Positions 36,554-45,251 of a DNA stretch of 64,000 bases are shown here, piece after piece. Positions within the stretch are counted from its first letter, which is position 1. The number at the start of each line of letters is the position of its first letter. Made by a program: the position numbers and the translations under genes. The notes below the pieces were generated by a model. It was not told the origin of the DNA, did no database searches, and saw nothing but the letters and a program-made list of their open reading frames with translations. Origin of the DNA: a bacterium (GTDB lineage Bacteria > Bacillota > Bacilli > Lactobacillales > Streptococcaceae); assembly GCA_905221125.1 (NCBI GenBank), contig CAJNBY010000003.1, forward strand, positions 62,001 through 126,000, in the 5' to 3' direction.

Positions 36554-37440
36554 GTCGTCAACCAAAATGGAATAATAGAAAACTTATCAATCACCTAGTT
36601 TCTAAAGATGTTACCTTCAACAATATTTCTATAGGTCAAGCAATAACTTTCTTGGATAAGAACAACTACTACTACAAACTCGCTACCTTTAGGAAAAACT
36701 TTAAAAAGAAAGATGGTAAATATGTGGATTTAGATTTCTCGTATTTACAGGATCTTGCATCTCTTGATATGAAAATCAGAGCTATACTTTTAAACATAGC
36801 AATCGATGTGGAACATTTTATTAAGGTTGAACTTTCTCGCCAAATAAACAATAATTCACAAGAAGATGGATATAGCATTCTGACTGAGTTCAAAAACTCG
36901 CAATACAATAAATATTACGAGTTTACAAAGAAGAAATTCAGAGAGTCACGTTATCAAAACGCTATGTTTAATAAAAGAAAACATGATTATCCATATTGGG
37001 CCTTGCTAGAACATATGGACTATGGTTGTCTTATCAAATTCGTAACATTCTACTACCAAAAACATGGATGTAAATCATTAAAAAAAGCTTCAGAATTAGG
37101 TGATGGAGCTAGACATATAAGAAATGCCTGTGCCCATAATAGCGTCTTACTACTTAATGTATTTGAAAAGAATGATAAATTATCAAACGTTAACGCTGTT
37201 ATTACTACTTTTGCAAAACAAGTCGATGTAATCAAATACAAAAACTATAAGAAAGTAAACGATTTAATTTCACTTCTAGTATTGGCTAAAGCTTATTGCT
37301 CTCCTGCAGTACTAAACTACCAAAAACAAGCTATAGATAATTTTATAGTGCGCTGCCAGAGGAATCAATCAGCTTATGCTAAAAATGTGGAATTAACAAA
37401 AATGATGGTTATATTCAAAAAAATCGTTGACATCTTATAA
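36550..37440 (+). CDS. Abi-family abortive infection protein (AbiD/AbiF type)
   Basis: 296 aa with a TTG start overlapping the repressor stop. Abi_2 features: N-terminal ISIGQAITFLDKNNYYYKLATF, central LDMKIRAILLNIAIDVEHFIKVEL, and RHIRNACAHNSVLL with an RNxxxH-type motif of HEPN ribonucleases. Abi_2 proteins stop phage multiplication, probably by RNA cleavage. Co-transcribed with the repressor, hence expressed in the lysogenic state as a superinfection defence. Confidence 0.85.
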   Translation: MSRQPKWNNRKLINHLVSKDVTFNNISIGQAITFLDKNNYYYKLATFRKNFKKKDGKYVDLDFSYLQDLASLDMKIRAILLNIAIDVEHFIKVELSRQINNNSQEDGYSILTEFKNSQYNKYYEFTKKKFRESRYQNAMFNKRKHDYPYWALLEHMDYGCLIKFVTFYYQKHGCKSLKKASELGDGARHIRNACAHNSVLLLNVFEKNDKLSNVNAVITTFAKQVDVIKYKNYKKVNDLISLLVLAKAYCSPAVLNYQKQAIDNFIVRCQRNQSAYAKNVELTKMMVIFKKIVDIL

Positions 37441-37531
37441 ATAATTTGATACTATGGATATAGTGTAAGACTGATTTAGTTCAGCGCCCTATAATAAATG
37501 CGTGCATTTACAAGGGAGTCCATACCATAGA

Positions 37532-37762
37532 AAAAGTCGACTAGTTCCTAGCCGGCTTTTACTGTTTTTAGAAAATATATTCTACAAGGGCAGTAAGTGT
37601 TTCCAAAATGAAAATAGTTAGCGTTAGCGACAATAAAAATATATTGACAAAATTTAAACAACACAGTAAAATGGAGATAACTTTAAAGAGAAAAGTGTCA
37701 GTAACTCCACGGGGTCTGATTCGGGAAAAGTCTTCTCCATTTACTTGGAGGAGTCTTTTTTT
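37532..37762 (+). terminator. Two rho-independent-type hairpins after the Abi gene
   Basis: First: AGTCGACTAG-TTC-CTAGCCGGCT then TTTTACTG (37532-37560). Second: CTTCTCC-loop-GGAGGAG then TCTTTTTTT (37732-37762). The region 37441-38078 shows no credible gene apart from these hairpins and the RNA candidate below. Confidence 0.65.
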
Positions 37763-37815
37763 GAAGCTATTTAAAACATTGGAATTGAAATTGTCTCCAA
37801 GTTAGAAACAGTTGC

Positions 37816-37962
37816 TTGACAGAAATTAAAAAAAGAAATACACTAAGAATGTAAAAAAGCCTTGTTCGTCAAGGATAAACTCGTCTGGTGTACTTCTAAG
37901 AGGTACGCCTTATTTTATTATCTGACGAGTTGTCAACTGTTTCCATTTTGGAAACAACTCAA
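37816..37962 (+). ncRNA. Candidate small RNA with its own promoter
   Basis: TTGACA (37816-37821), 17 bp, TACACT (37839-37844), then no open frame. The transcript would fold: CCTTG-TTCGT-CAAGG (37860-37874); ACTCGTC (37879-37885) with GACGAGT (37924-37930) enclosing GGTGTAC/GTACGCC; and GTTTCCA-TTT-TGGAAAC. GAAACAGTTG (37805-37814) and CAACTGTTTC (37934-37943) form a further 10-bp inverted repeat around the whole unit. No clear T-run terminator, so the end is uncertain. Confidence 0.45.
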
Positions 37963-38078
37963 AAAATCCCCACACTCGCCATCGCCAAACTTTGAGTGTG
38001 AGAATATCCAGTATAGTAAAAGGCATTAAAAAGCCCTCTTTACTATACCCATTTTATCAGGAAATGAGGTAAAAATCA

Positions 38079-39160
38079 ATGGAAATTAAGTCTTATAAAA
38101 AGAAAAACGGAGAGACGGCTTATGGTTTCATAGTCTACGTTGGAAAAGAAAATGGAAAAAGTAAGTACGCTCGCAAAAAAGGGTTTGCTACAAAAGCTAA
38201 GGCAAGAACAGCACTACTTCAACTTCAGGATGATATTGAGAGCGGCGAGCAAACTAAGAAAGAAATAACGGTTGAGGAAATTTCTAAAAAATGGCTTAAA
38301 GATTATTCTGAGACAGTCCAAGAGAGCACTTATATCAAGACCTCTAGGAATTTTAAGAATCACATTTATCCAGCTTTCGGCAAACGAAAGATAGCAACAA
38401 TCACACCTCTTCAAATGCAAGAACAAGCCAATGAATGGTCTAGAAAGTTAGTCTATGGTCGTAAATTAAAGGGTTTGATGAACAATGTTTTCAAATACGC
38501 AATCAGACATGGCTACATAGAAAGCAATCCAGTTGATAGCGTGATTACCTCAACAAGAAAGAAATCTGATATCAAAAGCGACTTTTACAACAAAAACGAA
38601 CTTCAAAAGTTTTTGAAACTTGTTACTAAAACAAAGGATCTAGAAAAGATAACTCTATTTCGTCTTCTAGCCTTCACAGGGGCACGAAAAGGGGAGATTT
38701 TAGCCCTGGAATGGAGCGACTGGAACGATAATACTCTGGACATAAACAAGGCCATTACAAGAGGTTTTTCAGGGGAAGAGATAGGCAATACTAAAACGGT
38801 CAGCAGTAATCGACTGATTAGCCTGGACAAGAAAACAAAAAGCATTTTAAAAAATGGAGAAAACAAAATCCAGATACCAAATACATTTTTGAGAATGATT
38901 TAAAAAAGCCAATTCCCAGCACTCTTCCCAGAAAATGGCTTATCAAAATTGTAGAAGGTAGCGACCTGCGTCCAATTAAAATCCACGGATTCAGGCACAC
39001 ACATGCCAGTCTATGTTTCGATGCCGGTATGACTTTGAAACAGGTCCAACATCGTCTCGGACATTCAGACTTGAAAACGACCATGAACGTTTATACCCAC
39101 ATAACGAAGTAAGCAAAGGACGACATCGGAGAACGCTTTGCGAAGTACATAGATTTCTAG
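38079..39160 (+). pseudogene. int: Phage tyrosine integrase, frameshifted
   Basis: N-terminal part complete (arm-binding, core-binding, and Arg in FTGARKGEILALEW). The frame breaks in a six-A run at 38849-38854; with one more A it reads on through HGFRHTHASL, GHSDLKTTMNVYTH (Tyr nucleophile) to a premature TAA at 39110-39112, where relatives continue about 16 codons to TAG 39158-39160. Two lesions, so excision is unlikely. It points toward ssrA at the right boundary. Confidence 0.88.
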
Positions 39161-39252
39161 GATACGACAAAAATGTTGTATCCTTTGTTGTATCCTTTTT
39201 TGCAAAAGAATACCAAGGAATACCAAAGACAAAAACAAAAAACGTTGATTTA
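39151..39252 (+). repeat. Right boundary repeat of the prophage remnant
   Basis: Covers the last integrase codons and AGAATACCAAGGAATACC...ACGTTGATTT; counterpart of 33221-33365. Related CCAAGGAAT units recur up to 39292. Probably attR, 43 bp from the ssrA 3' end. Confidence 0.7.
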
Positions 39253-39294
39253 ACAACGTTTTACCAAGGAATGCGAAAGAATGCCAAGGAATAA

Positions 39295-39639
39295 TGGAGC
39301 CGGTGGGAGTCGAACCCACGTCCAAACACCTGCCAACATATTTGTCTACAACCATAGGTTATGTATTAGTTTAACAGCCCCTCGACACATAACTCAAGCC
39401 TAGAAACTGCGAGTCTATCAATCTCTTATCAAGCCGCTAGACAAGACTTGATCGTATCTCGCTAATAATAAGACCTGTCATTGAACACGAGCAATCCAAA
39501 TCGGGTCACGCCTGCTGGTTTTTAGGCAGCTAGAGCGTAAGAAGTGTTATTTTTTGCAGTTATATTTAACTGAGCGTTTACGTCGCCACACGAGTCGCAA
39601 AATATGCCTCATAATGCCTGTCGAATCCGTAACGACCCC
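39295..39639 (-). ncRNA. ssrA: Transfer-messenger RNA (tmRNA)
   Basis: 345 nt. 5' end GGGGTCGTTACGGATTCGAC and 3' end ACGTGGGTTCGACTCCCACCGGCTCCA-type sequence form the tRNA-like domain. The tag reading frame GCAAAAAATAACACTTC... encodes AKNNTSYALAA then TAA. Rescues stalled ribosomes together with SmpB. Intact despite the neighbouring phage remnant. Confidence 0.97.
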
Positions 39640-39655
39640 AAAAGATAATAAAACC

Positions 39656-39684
39656 ATTATACCTTATCTAACTCAAAAATGCAA
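39656..39684 (-). promoter_or_regulatory. ssrA promoter
   Basis: Minus strand TTGCAT (39679-39684), 17-bp spacer, TATAAT (39656-39661). Confidence 0.85.
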
Positions 39685-39700
39685 AAAGGAAATCAACTAA

Positions 39701-40336
39701 CTAAAAAAGATAGTCTTTCAAGGCTTTTGATAAAACCTGATAACCGGCAACACTGAGATGCAGTCCGTCAGTAGTATAGTCTTTTTTGAGTTGGCCTGCT
39801 TGGTCCGTCAAACTGGCAAAAACTGGCACAAATTCCACCTGCATATAGGCAGAAGCAAGTTCTTTATAGGCTTGATTCCATTTCTGAATTTTTTCATTTG
39901 TGCGGATATAGACTGTCTGCTTGTACTCCTCGCCTTCATTAACTGGCAAAATAGAAAGCAATTTAATCTCAGTCAATGGATAATCGCGAGCAATAGACTG
40001 TATGATAGCTTCGAGATTATTGAGAGCCTCATTCAAAGGCACATCTTTTCCGATATCGTTCGTCCCAATCAGAAGGACAATTTTATCTATCGCTCCACCA
40101 TAAAGATGAGCATCAAAGTTATCTAGCAACAGCCCTGTCTGATATCCTCGAATGCCTCGATTGACAATCGTCTTTGCAGTCCCAAACAGCTCCTGCAGAG
40201 GGTAATACTCAACAATGGAATCCCCTATAAAAAGAATATCTGGCTCTACAATGGAAACCTGATTTAAGTGACGATACTTAGTTTGGATTTTTTCTTGTTC
40301 CTTTAGTAACCAATTTTCTAATAACTGTACTGCCAC
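39701..40336 (-). CDS. SGNH/GDSL-family lipase or acetylhydrolase
   Basis: 211 aa. SGNH blocks: I FIGDSIVEYYPL (Ser), II NRGIRGYQ (Gly), III LIGTNDIGKD (Asn), V DGLHLSVAGYQ (Asp/His). Similar to platelet-activating-factor acetylhydrolase-like esterases. No signal peptide. Last gene of a capA-HAD-SGNH minus operon, 1 bp after the HAD gene. Confidence 0.9.
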   Translation of the reverse strand: MAVQLLENWLLKEQEKIQTKYRHLNQVSIVEPDILFIGDSIVEYYPLQELFGTAKTIVNRGIRGYQTGLLLDNFDAHLYGGAIDKIVLLIGTNDIGKDVPLNEALNNLEAIIQSIARDYPLTEIKLLSILPVNEGEEYKQTVYIRTNEKIQKWNQAYKELASAYMQVEFVPVFASLTDQAGQLKKDYTTDGLHLSVAGYQVLSKALKDYLF

Positions 40337-40337
40337 T

Positions 40338-41165
40338 TCATTCTCCTTTTTCTAACCAGTTCTCCAAGACTTGATAAACTCCTCCTTGGCTGTTGGCTGG
40401 TGCTAGAGCAGTTGCCACAGCTTTAGCTTTATCGTCAGCATTTTCCATCGCATAGGCAATTCCAGCCATTTCAAGCATTTCAACATCATTTTCACTGTCA
40501 CCAAAAGCCATGATTTGTTGGGGAGTCAAGTCCCAACGCTTGAGTAATTCTTCCAAGCCCCATGCTTTATGAATGCCAGCTTGGAGGATATCAATGCAAC
40601 CATAGCCACTGGATACAGCCCGAACACGGCCATCAAAGAGGTCATTAATCTCTGCCAAGACCGAACTCAAACGTTCCTCACCAACAACCATACTCATCTT
40701 GAGTACACCACCAAAGAGGTCGGATGTTAATTCATCTACAAAATGCATCCGTTGGTAGAATTTTTCAATCATTTCTGGAGTCATAAAACTTTCAAGTTCT
40801 GTAAAAATCGTACCTTCCTTGACGAAACCACCCTTCATCCCCGTTACAACAAACTGGTCCTGACACGCTCGACCCTTGAAATGAGCCAAAGCCTTGTCGA
40901 CAATAGCATCATCCCAAGTCTGAGCCTGAATCAGTTCATTATTTTCAAAAATACGAGCACCGTTGGCAACAACCAGAACCACTCGATCTACCAAGTGCCC
41001 CAGTAGTTGTCTCATGCGGTGAATTTCATTGCCCGTCGCGATAACAAAACGAATCCCCCTTCGATCCAACTGATCTAAAATCTTTTCCAAGCGTGGGAGA
41101 TCCAGCTGGCCTCTAGCATCCAGCAAGGTCCCATCCATATCTGTCGCAATTACCTTAATAGTCAT
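40338..41165 (-). CDS. Cof-type HAD-IIB phosphatase
   Basis: 275 aa. HAD motif I ATDMDGTLLDARG, motif II VIATGN, motif IV MAFGDSENDVEML; type IIB cap in between. Hydrolyses sugar phosphates or flavin phosphates; the substrate is not deducible. Middle gene of the operon. Confidence 0.92.
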   Translation of the reverse strand: MTIKVIATDMDGTLLDARGQLDLPRLEKILDQLDRRGIRFVIATGNEIHRMRQLLGHLVDRVVLVVANGARIFENNELIQAQTWDDAIVDKALAHFKGRACQDQFVVTGMKGGFVKEGTIFTELESFMTPEMIEKFYQRMHFVDELTSDLFGGVLKMSMVVGEERLSSVLAEINDLFDGRVRAVSSGYGCIDILQAGIHKAWGLEELLKRWDLTPQQIMAFGDSENDVEMLEMAGIAYAMENADDKAKAVATALAPANSQGGVYQVLENWLEKGE

Positions 41166-41186
41166 TTCATTTCCTCTGGATTCAAG

Positions 41187-42512
41187 CTAATCCCACTTCA
41201 ATCCCACATGTTCGTTCATTTCTTTGTAGGTTGTATCAATTCGTTCCTTAGTTGCTTCATCTAACTGGTCACGATGACTGCCACCCTCTATGAAATCTTC
41301 CAAGATATAGGTTTGATAATGATATAAAGGATAGCCTTCTGGTGAAAAGGTTCCCTTTGGTGTTCGATTGACCCAAGTAGGATGAGCTTTAGCTGTTCCG
41401 ATAGTTGTTTTTCCATCCTTCTTCTTAATGGTCACGTCCATGAGAACACCACGTTCAGTCCACTTAGCATTTTCTTCATCTCCCATAGATTCAATCCGTT
41501 GATTAGAAATGAAATTCCCCATTGAATAGATAATGAGTTTCTTGTCTCCATCTTTTTCAACCATTTCAGATGGTTCCACAACGTGAGGATGCCCTCCAAA
41601 GATGATATCCGCCCCCCAATCAATCATCTTGTGATAGAGAGCTTTTTGTTCTTCAGTTGGTTCCAATCGATACTCAACACCCATCTGAGGCATGATAATA
41701 GTGATATCCGCTTCCTTTTCCGCCCGTTCAATTTCAGCCTTCATCTTATCTTCGTTTAAATCTGAAAGATAACGATTATAGTCTTCCTGAGAAATATACT
41801 GCTCAATGCCATTGAAACCATAGGAATAGGCTAACAGTGCAACCTTAATACCATTCACTTCCTTAATGACCAGCGGAGCCTGATCACGTGGTTCATGCGT
41901 ATAAACTCCGATTGGAGTGATTCCAGCTTTCTCAATAATATCAGCCGTTGAAATAACTCCCTCAATTTGCGAATCCAAAATGTGATTATGAGCCAAATCT
42001 AGAACATGATAACCTGCATCCTTAATAGCATCCATAACTTCAGCAGGAGCATTAAAGAGAGGATAACCTGCTAAATAATGATCCTTATTGATGGTTCCTT
42101 CAAAATCACCAATAGCTAAGTCTGCTTGCTTAAGCCAAGGTGTCACATACTCAAAATTCTCATGAAAGTCATAGGTACCGTCTTCTTTTTTAGCCGAAAA
42201 GAAAAGTCCATCGTGGTAGAGCAAATCCCCGTGAGCCATAATTCTGGCAGTTTTTTCCTCTTCCTGCTCCTGAGACTTTTGCTTAGTCCCTTCTTGAGAA
42301 ATGGTATCCTTTTTTTGACTGGTTAAAGGGATTCCTTGGAAGCTTTCAAACAACAAGACCAAGCCCATTGATAAAGCAACTGCTAGCAAGAGTACCGCCA
42401 CAAATCCTTTATTGCTCCACTTGCGATAACTCCTAAAAAAGTTTACCAAACCCTTCATAAAACGAAAAGCTAAACCACCCTGATTTCTATCTTGTCTTCT
42501 TTGCATCTTCAT
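41187..42512 (-). CDS. CapA-family (PgsA-like) membrane-anchored metallophosphatase-fold protein
   Basis: 441 aa from ATG 42512 (TAGGGAGA upstream; ATG 42506 is also possible). One N-terminal membrane helix (FVAVLLLAVALSMGLVLLF), then the extracellular CapA domain with AHGDLLYHDG, AIGDFEGTI, DLAHNHILD and GGHPHVVEP, the metal-binding pattern of calcineurin-like enzymes. Related to the poly-gamma-glutamate accessory protein, but no pgsBC genes are near. First gene of the operon. Confidence 0.88.
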   Translation of the reverse strand: MKMQRRQDRNQGGLAFRFMKGLVNFFRSYRKWSNKGFVAVLLLAVALSMGLVLLFESFQGIPLTSQKKDTISQEGTKQKSQEQEEEKTARIMAHGDLLYHDGLFFSAKKEDGTYDFHENFEYVTPWLKQADLAIGDFEGTINKDHYLAGYPLFNAPAEVMDAIKDAGYHVLDLAHNHILDSQIEGVISTADIIEKAGITPIGVYTHEPRDQAPLVIKEVNGIKVALLAYSYGFNGIEQYISQEDYNRYLSDLNEDKMKAEIERAEKEADITIIMPQMGVEYRLEPTEEQKALYHKMIDWGADIIFGGHPHVVEPSEMVEKDGDKKLIIYSMGNFISNQRIESMGDEENAKWTERGVLMDVTIKKKDGKTTIGTAKAHPTWVNRTPKGTFSPEGYPLYHYQTYILEDFIEGGSHRDQLDEATKERIDTTYKEMNEHVGLKWD

Positions 42513-42580
42513 TCTCCCTACTTTCTTATGCAAGCCTTTTCTTTTTATTATATCACAGATAAGTAATTCTTTCACAATTG

Positions 42581-42776
42581 ATACTCTTCGAAAATCAAAT
42601 TTAAACCACGTCAGCGTCGCCTTACCGTGTATATGTAACTGACTTCGTCAGTTCTATCCACAACCTCAAAACAGTGTTTTGAGCTGACTTCGTCAGTTCT
42701 ATCTACAACCTCAAAGCAGTGCTTTGAGCAACCTACGGCTAGCTTCTTAGTTTGCTCTTTGATTTTCATTGAGTAT
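42581..42776 (-). repeat. BOX element with duplicated boxB-type units
   Basis: ATACTCTTCGAAAATC to GATTTTCATTGAGTAT; two copies of GACTTCGTCAGTTCTATC...AACCTCAAA.CAGTG inside. Fills the gap between capA and def. Confidence 0.92.
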
Positions 42777-42877
42777 GAATTGAACTTCCTATCTATTTTC
42801 TATAAATCCTAAAGGCTGTAATACTTTCAATCCTTGTCATTTTGTGATATCATGTAGAGGTAATGAAAGGAGAGAAA

Positions 42878-43489
42878 ATGTCTGCTATAGAACGTATTAC
42901 AAAAGCTGCTCACTTAATTGATATGAAAGATATTATCCGCGAGGGGAATCCGACTCTTCGCGCAGTTGCTGAGGAAGTCACTTTCCCCTTGTCTGATCAG
43001 GAAATTATCCTTGGTGAAAAGATGATGCAATTCCTCAAACATTCCCAAGATCCTGTTATGGCTGAAAAGATGGGACTCCGCGGTGGGGTTGGACTTGCTG
43101 CTCCTCAATTAGATATCTCAAAACGCGTTATCGCTGTTTTGGTACCAAATATTGTTGAAGAAGGCGAAACTCCACAGGAAGCCTACGACCTGCAAGCCAT
43201 TATGTATAATCCAAAAATCGTCTCTCACTCTGTTCAAGACGCTGCTCTTGGCGAAGGAGAAGGTTGCCTCTCTGTTGACCGCAATGTGCCTGGCTATGTT
43301 GTTCGCCATGCCCGCGTTACCGTTGATTACTTTGACAAAGATGGAGAAAAACACCGCATCAAACTCAAAGGCTACAACTCCATCGTTGTTCAGCATGAAA
43401 TTGACCACATTAACGGAATCATGTTTTACGATCGTATCAATGAAAAAGACCCATTTGAAGTTAAAGATGGTTTGCTAATTCTTGAATAA
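42878..43489 (+). CDS. def: Peptide deformylase
   Basis: 203 aa from ATG 42878 (AAAGGAGAG upstream). Motifs [14 protein letters not shown] (metal Cys) and HEIDH (metal His and catalytic Glu). Removes the formyl group from nascent proteins; essential and target of actinonin. Type II length. Followed at once by its terminator. Confidence 0.96.
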   Translation: MSAIERITKAAHLIDMKDIIREGNPTLRAVAEEVTFPLSDQEIILGEKMMQFLKHSQDPVMAEKMGLRGGVGLAAPQLDISKRVIAVLVPNIVEEGETPQEAYDLQAIMYNPKIVSHSVQDAALGEGEGCLSVDRNVPGYVVRHARVTVDYFDKDGEKHRIKLKGYNSIVVQHEIDHINGIMFYDRINEKDPFEVKDGLLILE

Positions 43490-43493
43490 AGAA

Positions 43494-43527
43494 AATCCCG
43501 TTGCAAGACGGGGTTTTGTGTTATAAT
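43494..43527 (+). promoter_or_regulatory. def terminator overlapping the rlmB promoter
   Basis: ATCCCGT-TGCAAG-ACGGGGT then TTTG (43494-43518) ends def. TGTTATAAT (43519-43527) is an extended -10 for rlmB; its -35 candidate TTGCAA lies in the terminator loop and is only 15 bp away. The predicted transcript start coincides with the rlmB ATG. Confidence 0.65.
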
Positions 43528-43533
43528 AGAGGC

Positions 43534-44262
43534 ATGAAAACAAATGATATTGTCTATGGCGTCCACGCCGTTACCGAAGCCCTCCTTGCAAACACAGGAA
43601 ACAAACTTTACCTTCAAGAAGATCTCCGAGGTAAGAATGTTGAAAAAGTCAAGGAACTGGCTACAGAAAAGAAGGTATCCATTTCTTGGACCTCTAAAAA
43701 ATCCCTATCCGAGATGACTGAAGGTGCTGTTCATCAAGGTTTTGTTCTACGAGTGTCCGAATTTGCCTATAGCGAGCTGGATCACATCCTTGCCAAAACA
43801 CGCCAAGAAGAAAATCCACTGCTATTGATTCTGGATGGTCTAACTGATCCCCATAATCTAGGCTCCATCCTGAGAACAGCCGATGCGACTAATGTTTCAG
43901 GTGTCATCATTCCCAAACACCGTGCTGTCGGAGTGACTCCTGTCGTTGCCAAAACGGCCACAGGTGCTATTGAACACGTTCCAATTGCCCGAGTAACCAA
44001 TCTGAGTCAAACTCTAGACAAACTCAAGGATGAAGGTTTTTGGACCTTTGGAACAGATATGAATGGTACTCCTTGCCACAAGTGGAATACAAAAGGGAAA
44101 ATCGCCCTCATCATCGGAAATGAAGGAAAAGGCATCTCGAGCAACATCAAAAAACAGGTCGATGAAATGATTACCATTCCCATGAATGGTCATGTTCAAA
44201 GCCTTAATGCCAGTGTTGCTGCAGCCATTCTCATGTACGAAGTTTTCCGAAATAGACTATAA
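43534..44262 (+). CDS. rlmB: 23S rRNA (guanosine-2'-O)-methyltransferase RlmB/TrmH family
   Basis: 242 aa from ATG 43534 (MKTNDIVYGVHAVTEALL). N-terminal SpoU-substrate-binding domain, then the SPOUT knot with LDGLTDPHNLGSILRTADA, GNEGKGIS and LNASVAAAILMYE. Methylates a 23S rRNA guanosine (G2251 in E. coli). Probably transcribed without a leader. Confidence 0.92.
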   Translation: MKTNDIVYGVHAVTEALLANTGNKLYLQEDLRGKNVEKVKELATEKKVSISWTSKKSLSEMTEGAVHQGFVLRVSEFAYSELDHILAKTRQEENPLLLILDGLTDPHNLGSILRTADATNVSGVIIPKHRAVGVTPVVAKTATGAIEHVPIARVTNLSQTLDKLKDEGFWTFGTDMNGTPCHKWNTKGKIALIIGNEGKGISSNIKKQVDEMITIPMNGHVQSLNASVAAAILMYEVFRNRL

Positions 44263-44296
44263 AAAAGTTTCCAGTCATCTGATTGGAAACTTTTTT
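44261..44296. terminator. rlmB terminator
   Basis: AAAAAAGTTTCCA-loop-TGGAAACTTTTTT, symmetrical, so active on both strands. The IS200-type element begins immediately after. Confidence 0.9.
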
Positions 44297-44304
44297 ATGA
44301 TTAT

Positions 44305-45050
44305 GCGACTATTAGTCCGTCTCGCTCCGCTAGGTGCGAGACAAAAAACCACCCGCTATGCGGGTGCGCGTCGAAGGTTATACCCCAAAAACTCCAAACG
44401 CGATACAATAAAGGTGTTCAAGCCAATTGTAAAGCGAAAGGAGAAAAATATGGCACAAAAGGCACATAGTTTATCACACACAAAGTGGATGTGTTCTATC
44501 ACATTGTGTTCACCCCTAAGTATAGACGAAAAGTCATTTATAATCAATATCGAAGTAGTTTAGGAGAAATATTTCATCGCTTATGTAGTTATAAAGGTGT
44601 TGAGATTATCGAAGGACACTTAATGCCTGATCATGTACATATGTTAGTAAGTATTCCACCAAGGATAAGTGTTTCAAGTTTCATGGGTTATTTAAAAGGC
44701 AAAAGTGCACTCATGATGTTTGACAAACACGCCAATCTCAAGTACAAGTTTGGGAATCGGCATTTTTGGGCGGAAGGTTATTATGTGAGTACGGTTGGAC
44801 TCAATGAAGCCACAATTAAGAAATATATTCAAGAACAGGAAAAGCATGATATAGCACTAGATAAATTGAGTGTAAAAGAATATGAGGATCCCTTTAGGGA
44901 TAGTGGTAAGTAATACTAAAGCCTCTTTAAGAGGCAAGTGACGAGTCAAGAGCAATGAGGCTTGAACAACGTGAAAGCCAGCGTCTTTAGGCGCTGGCTG
45001 GTAATTTGGGCTTATAGCCCTGGTACAAACCACCCGTTAGACGGGTGGTC
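44305..45050 (+). mobile_element. IS200/IS605-family element, decayed
   Basis: About 745 bp holding tnpA only. No terminal inverted repeats; subterminal hairpins instead: left ACCCGC-TAT-GCGGGT, right CCACCCGT-TAGA-CGGGTGG. The octamer ATGATTAT flanks it on both sides (44297-44304 and 45051-45058). Sits between the rlmB terminator and a BOX element. Exact ends are inferred. Confidence 0.8.
44450..44913 (+). pseudogene. tnpA: IS200-type Y1 transposase TnpA, frameshifted
   Basis: The frame opens MAQKAHSLSHTKWMC with AAAGGAG upstream, then shifts: where relatives have KYHIVFTPKYRR the DNA has TC in place of a full codon, and the frame moves by one near 44494. Downstream is intact: HUH motif in PDHVHMLVS and the Tyr helix in LNEATIKKYIQEQE. 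Loss of a continuous N-terminus suggests no transposase is made, unless a GTG at 44485 is used. Confidence 0.82.
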
Positions 45051-45056
45051 ATGATT

Positions 45057-45251
45057 ATACTCAATGAAAATCAAAGAGCAAACTTGGAAGCTAGCTGTAG
45101 GTTGCTCAAAGCACTGCTTTGAGGTTGTAGATAAGACTGACGAAGTCAGCTCAAAACACTGTTTTGAGGTTGCAGATAGAACTGACGAAGTCAGTAACAT
45201 ACCTACCGCAAGGCGAAGCTGACGTGGTTTGAAGAGATTTTCGAAGTGTAT
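45057..45251 (+). repeat. BOX element abutting the IS200 right end
   Basis: ATACTCAATGAAAATC to TTTTCGAAGTGTAT, with two boxB-type units (ACTGACGAAGTCAG). It overlaps the final base of trxB (45251) and could act as its 3' end. Confidence 0.92.

Larger units (their letters stand above)
33218..39252. mobile_element. Prophage remnant between tRNA-Ser and ssrA
   Basis: About 6 kb bounded by related sequences at 33221-33365 and 39151-39252. It holds phage-type genes: XRE protein, DUF2188 protein, several very small ORFs, CI-like S24 repressor with operators, Abi protein and a tyrosine integrase pseudogene next to the right end. No structural, replication or lysis genes remain. The integrase is broken, so the remnant is fixed. 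Confidence 0.85.

Noticed and set aside
37608..37805. 65-codon plus-strand frame after the Abi gene
   Set aside because: Runs through a rho-independent terminator, has no ribosome site and no family-like composition.
42600..42776. Repeated units that might be a small CRISPR array
   Set aside because: These are boxB-type units of a BOX element; there are no unique spacers and no cas genes anywhere in the window.
44485..44913. Intact IS200 transposase starting at GTG 44485
   Set aside because: The normal start with ribosome site is at 44450 in another frame; the GTG has no ribosome site, so a frameshifted pseudogene is more likely.
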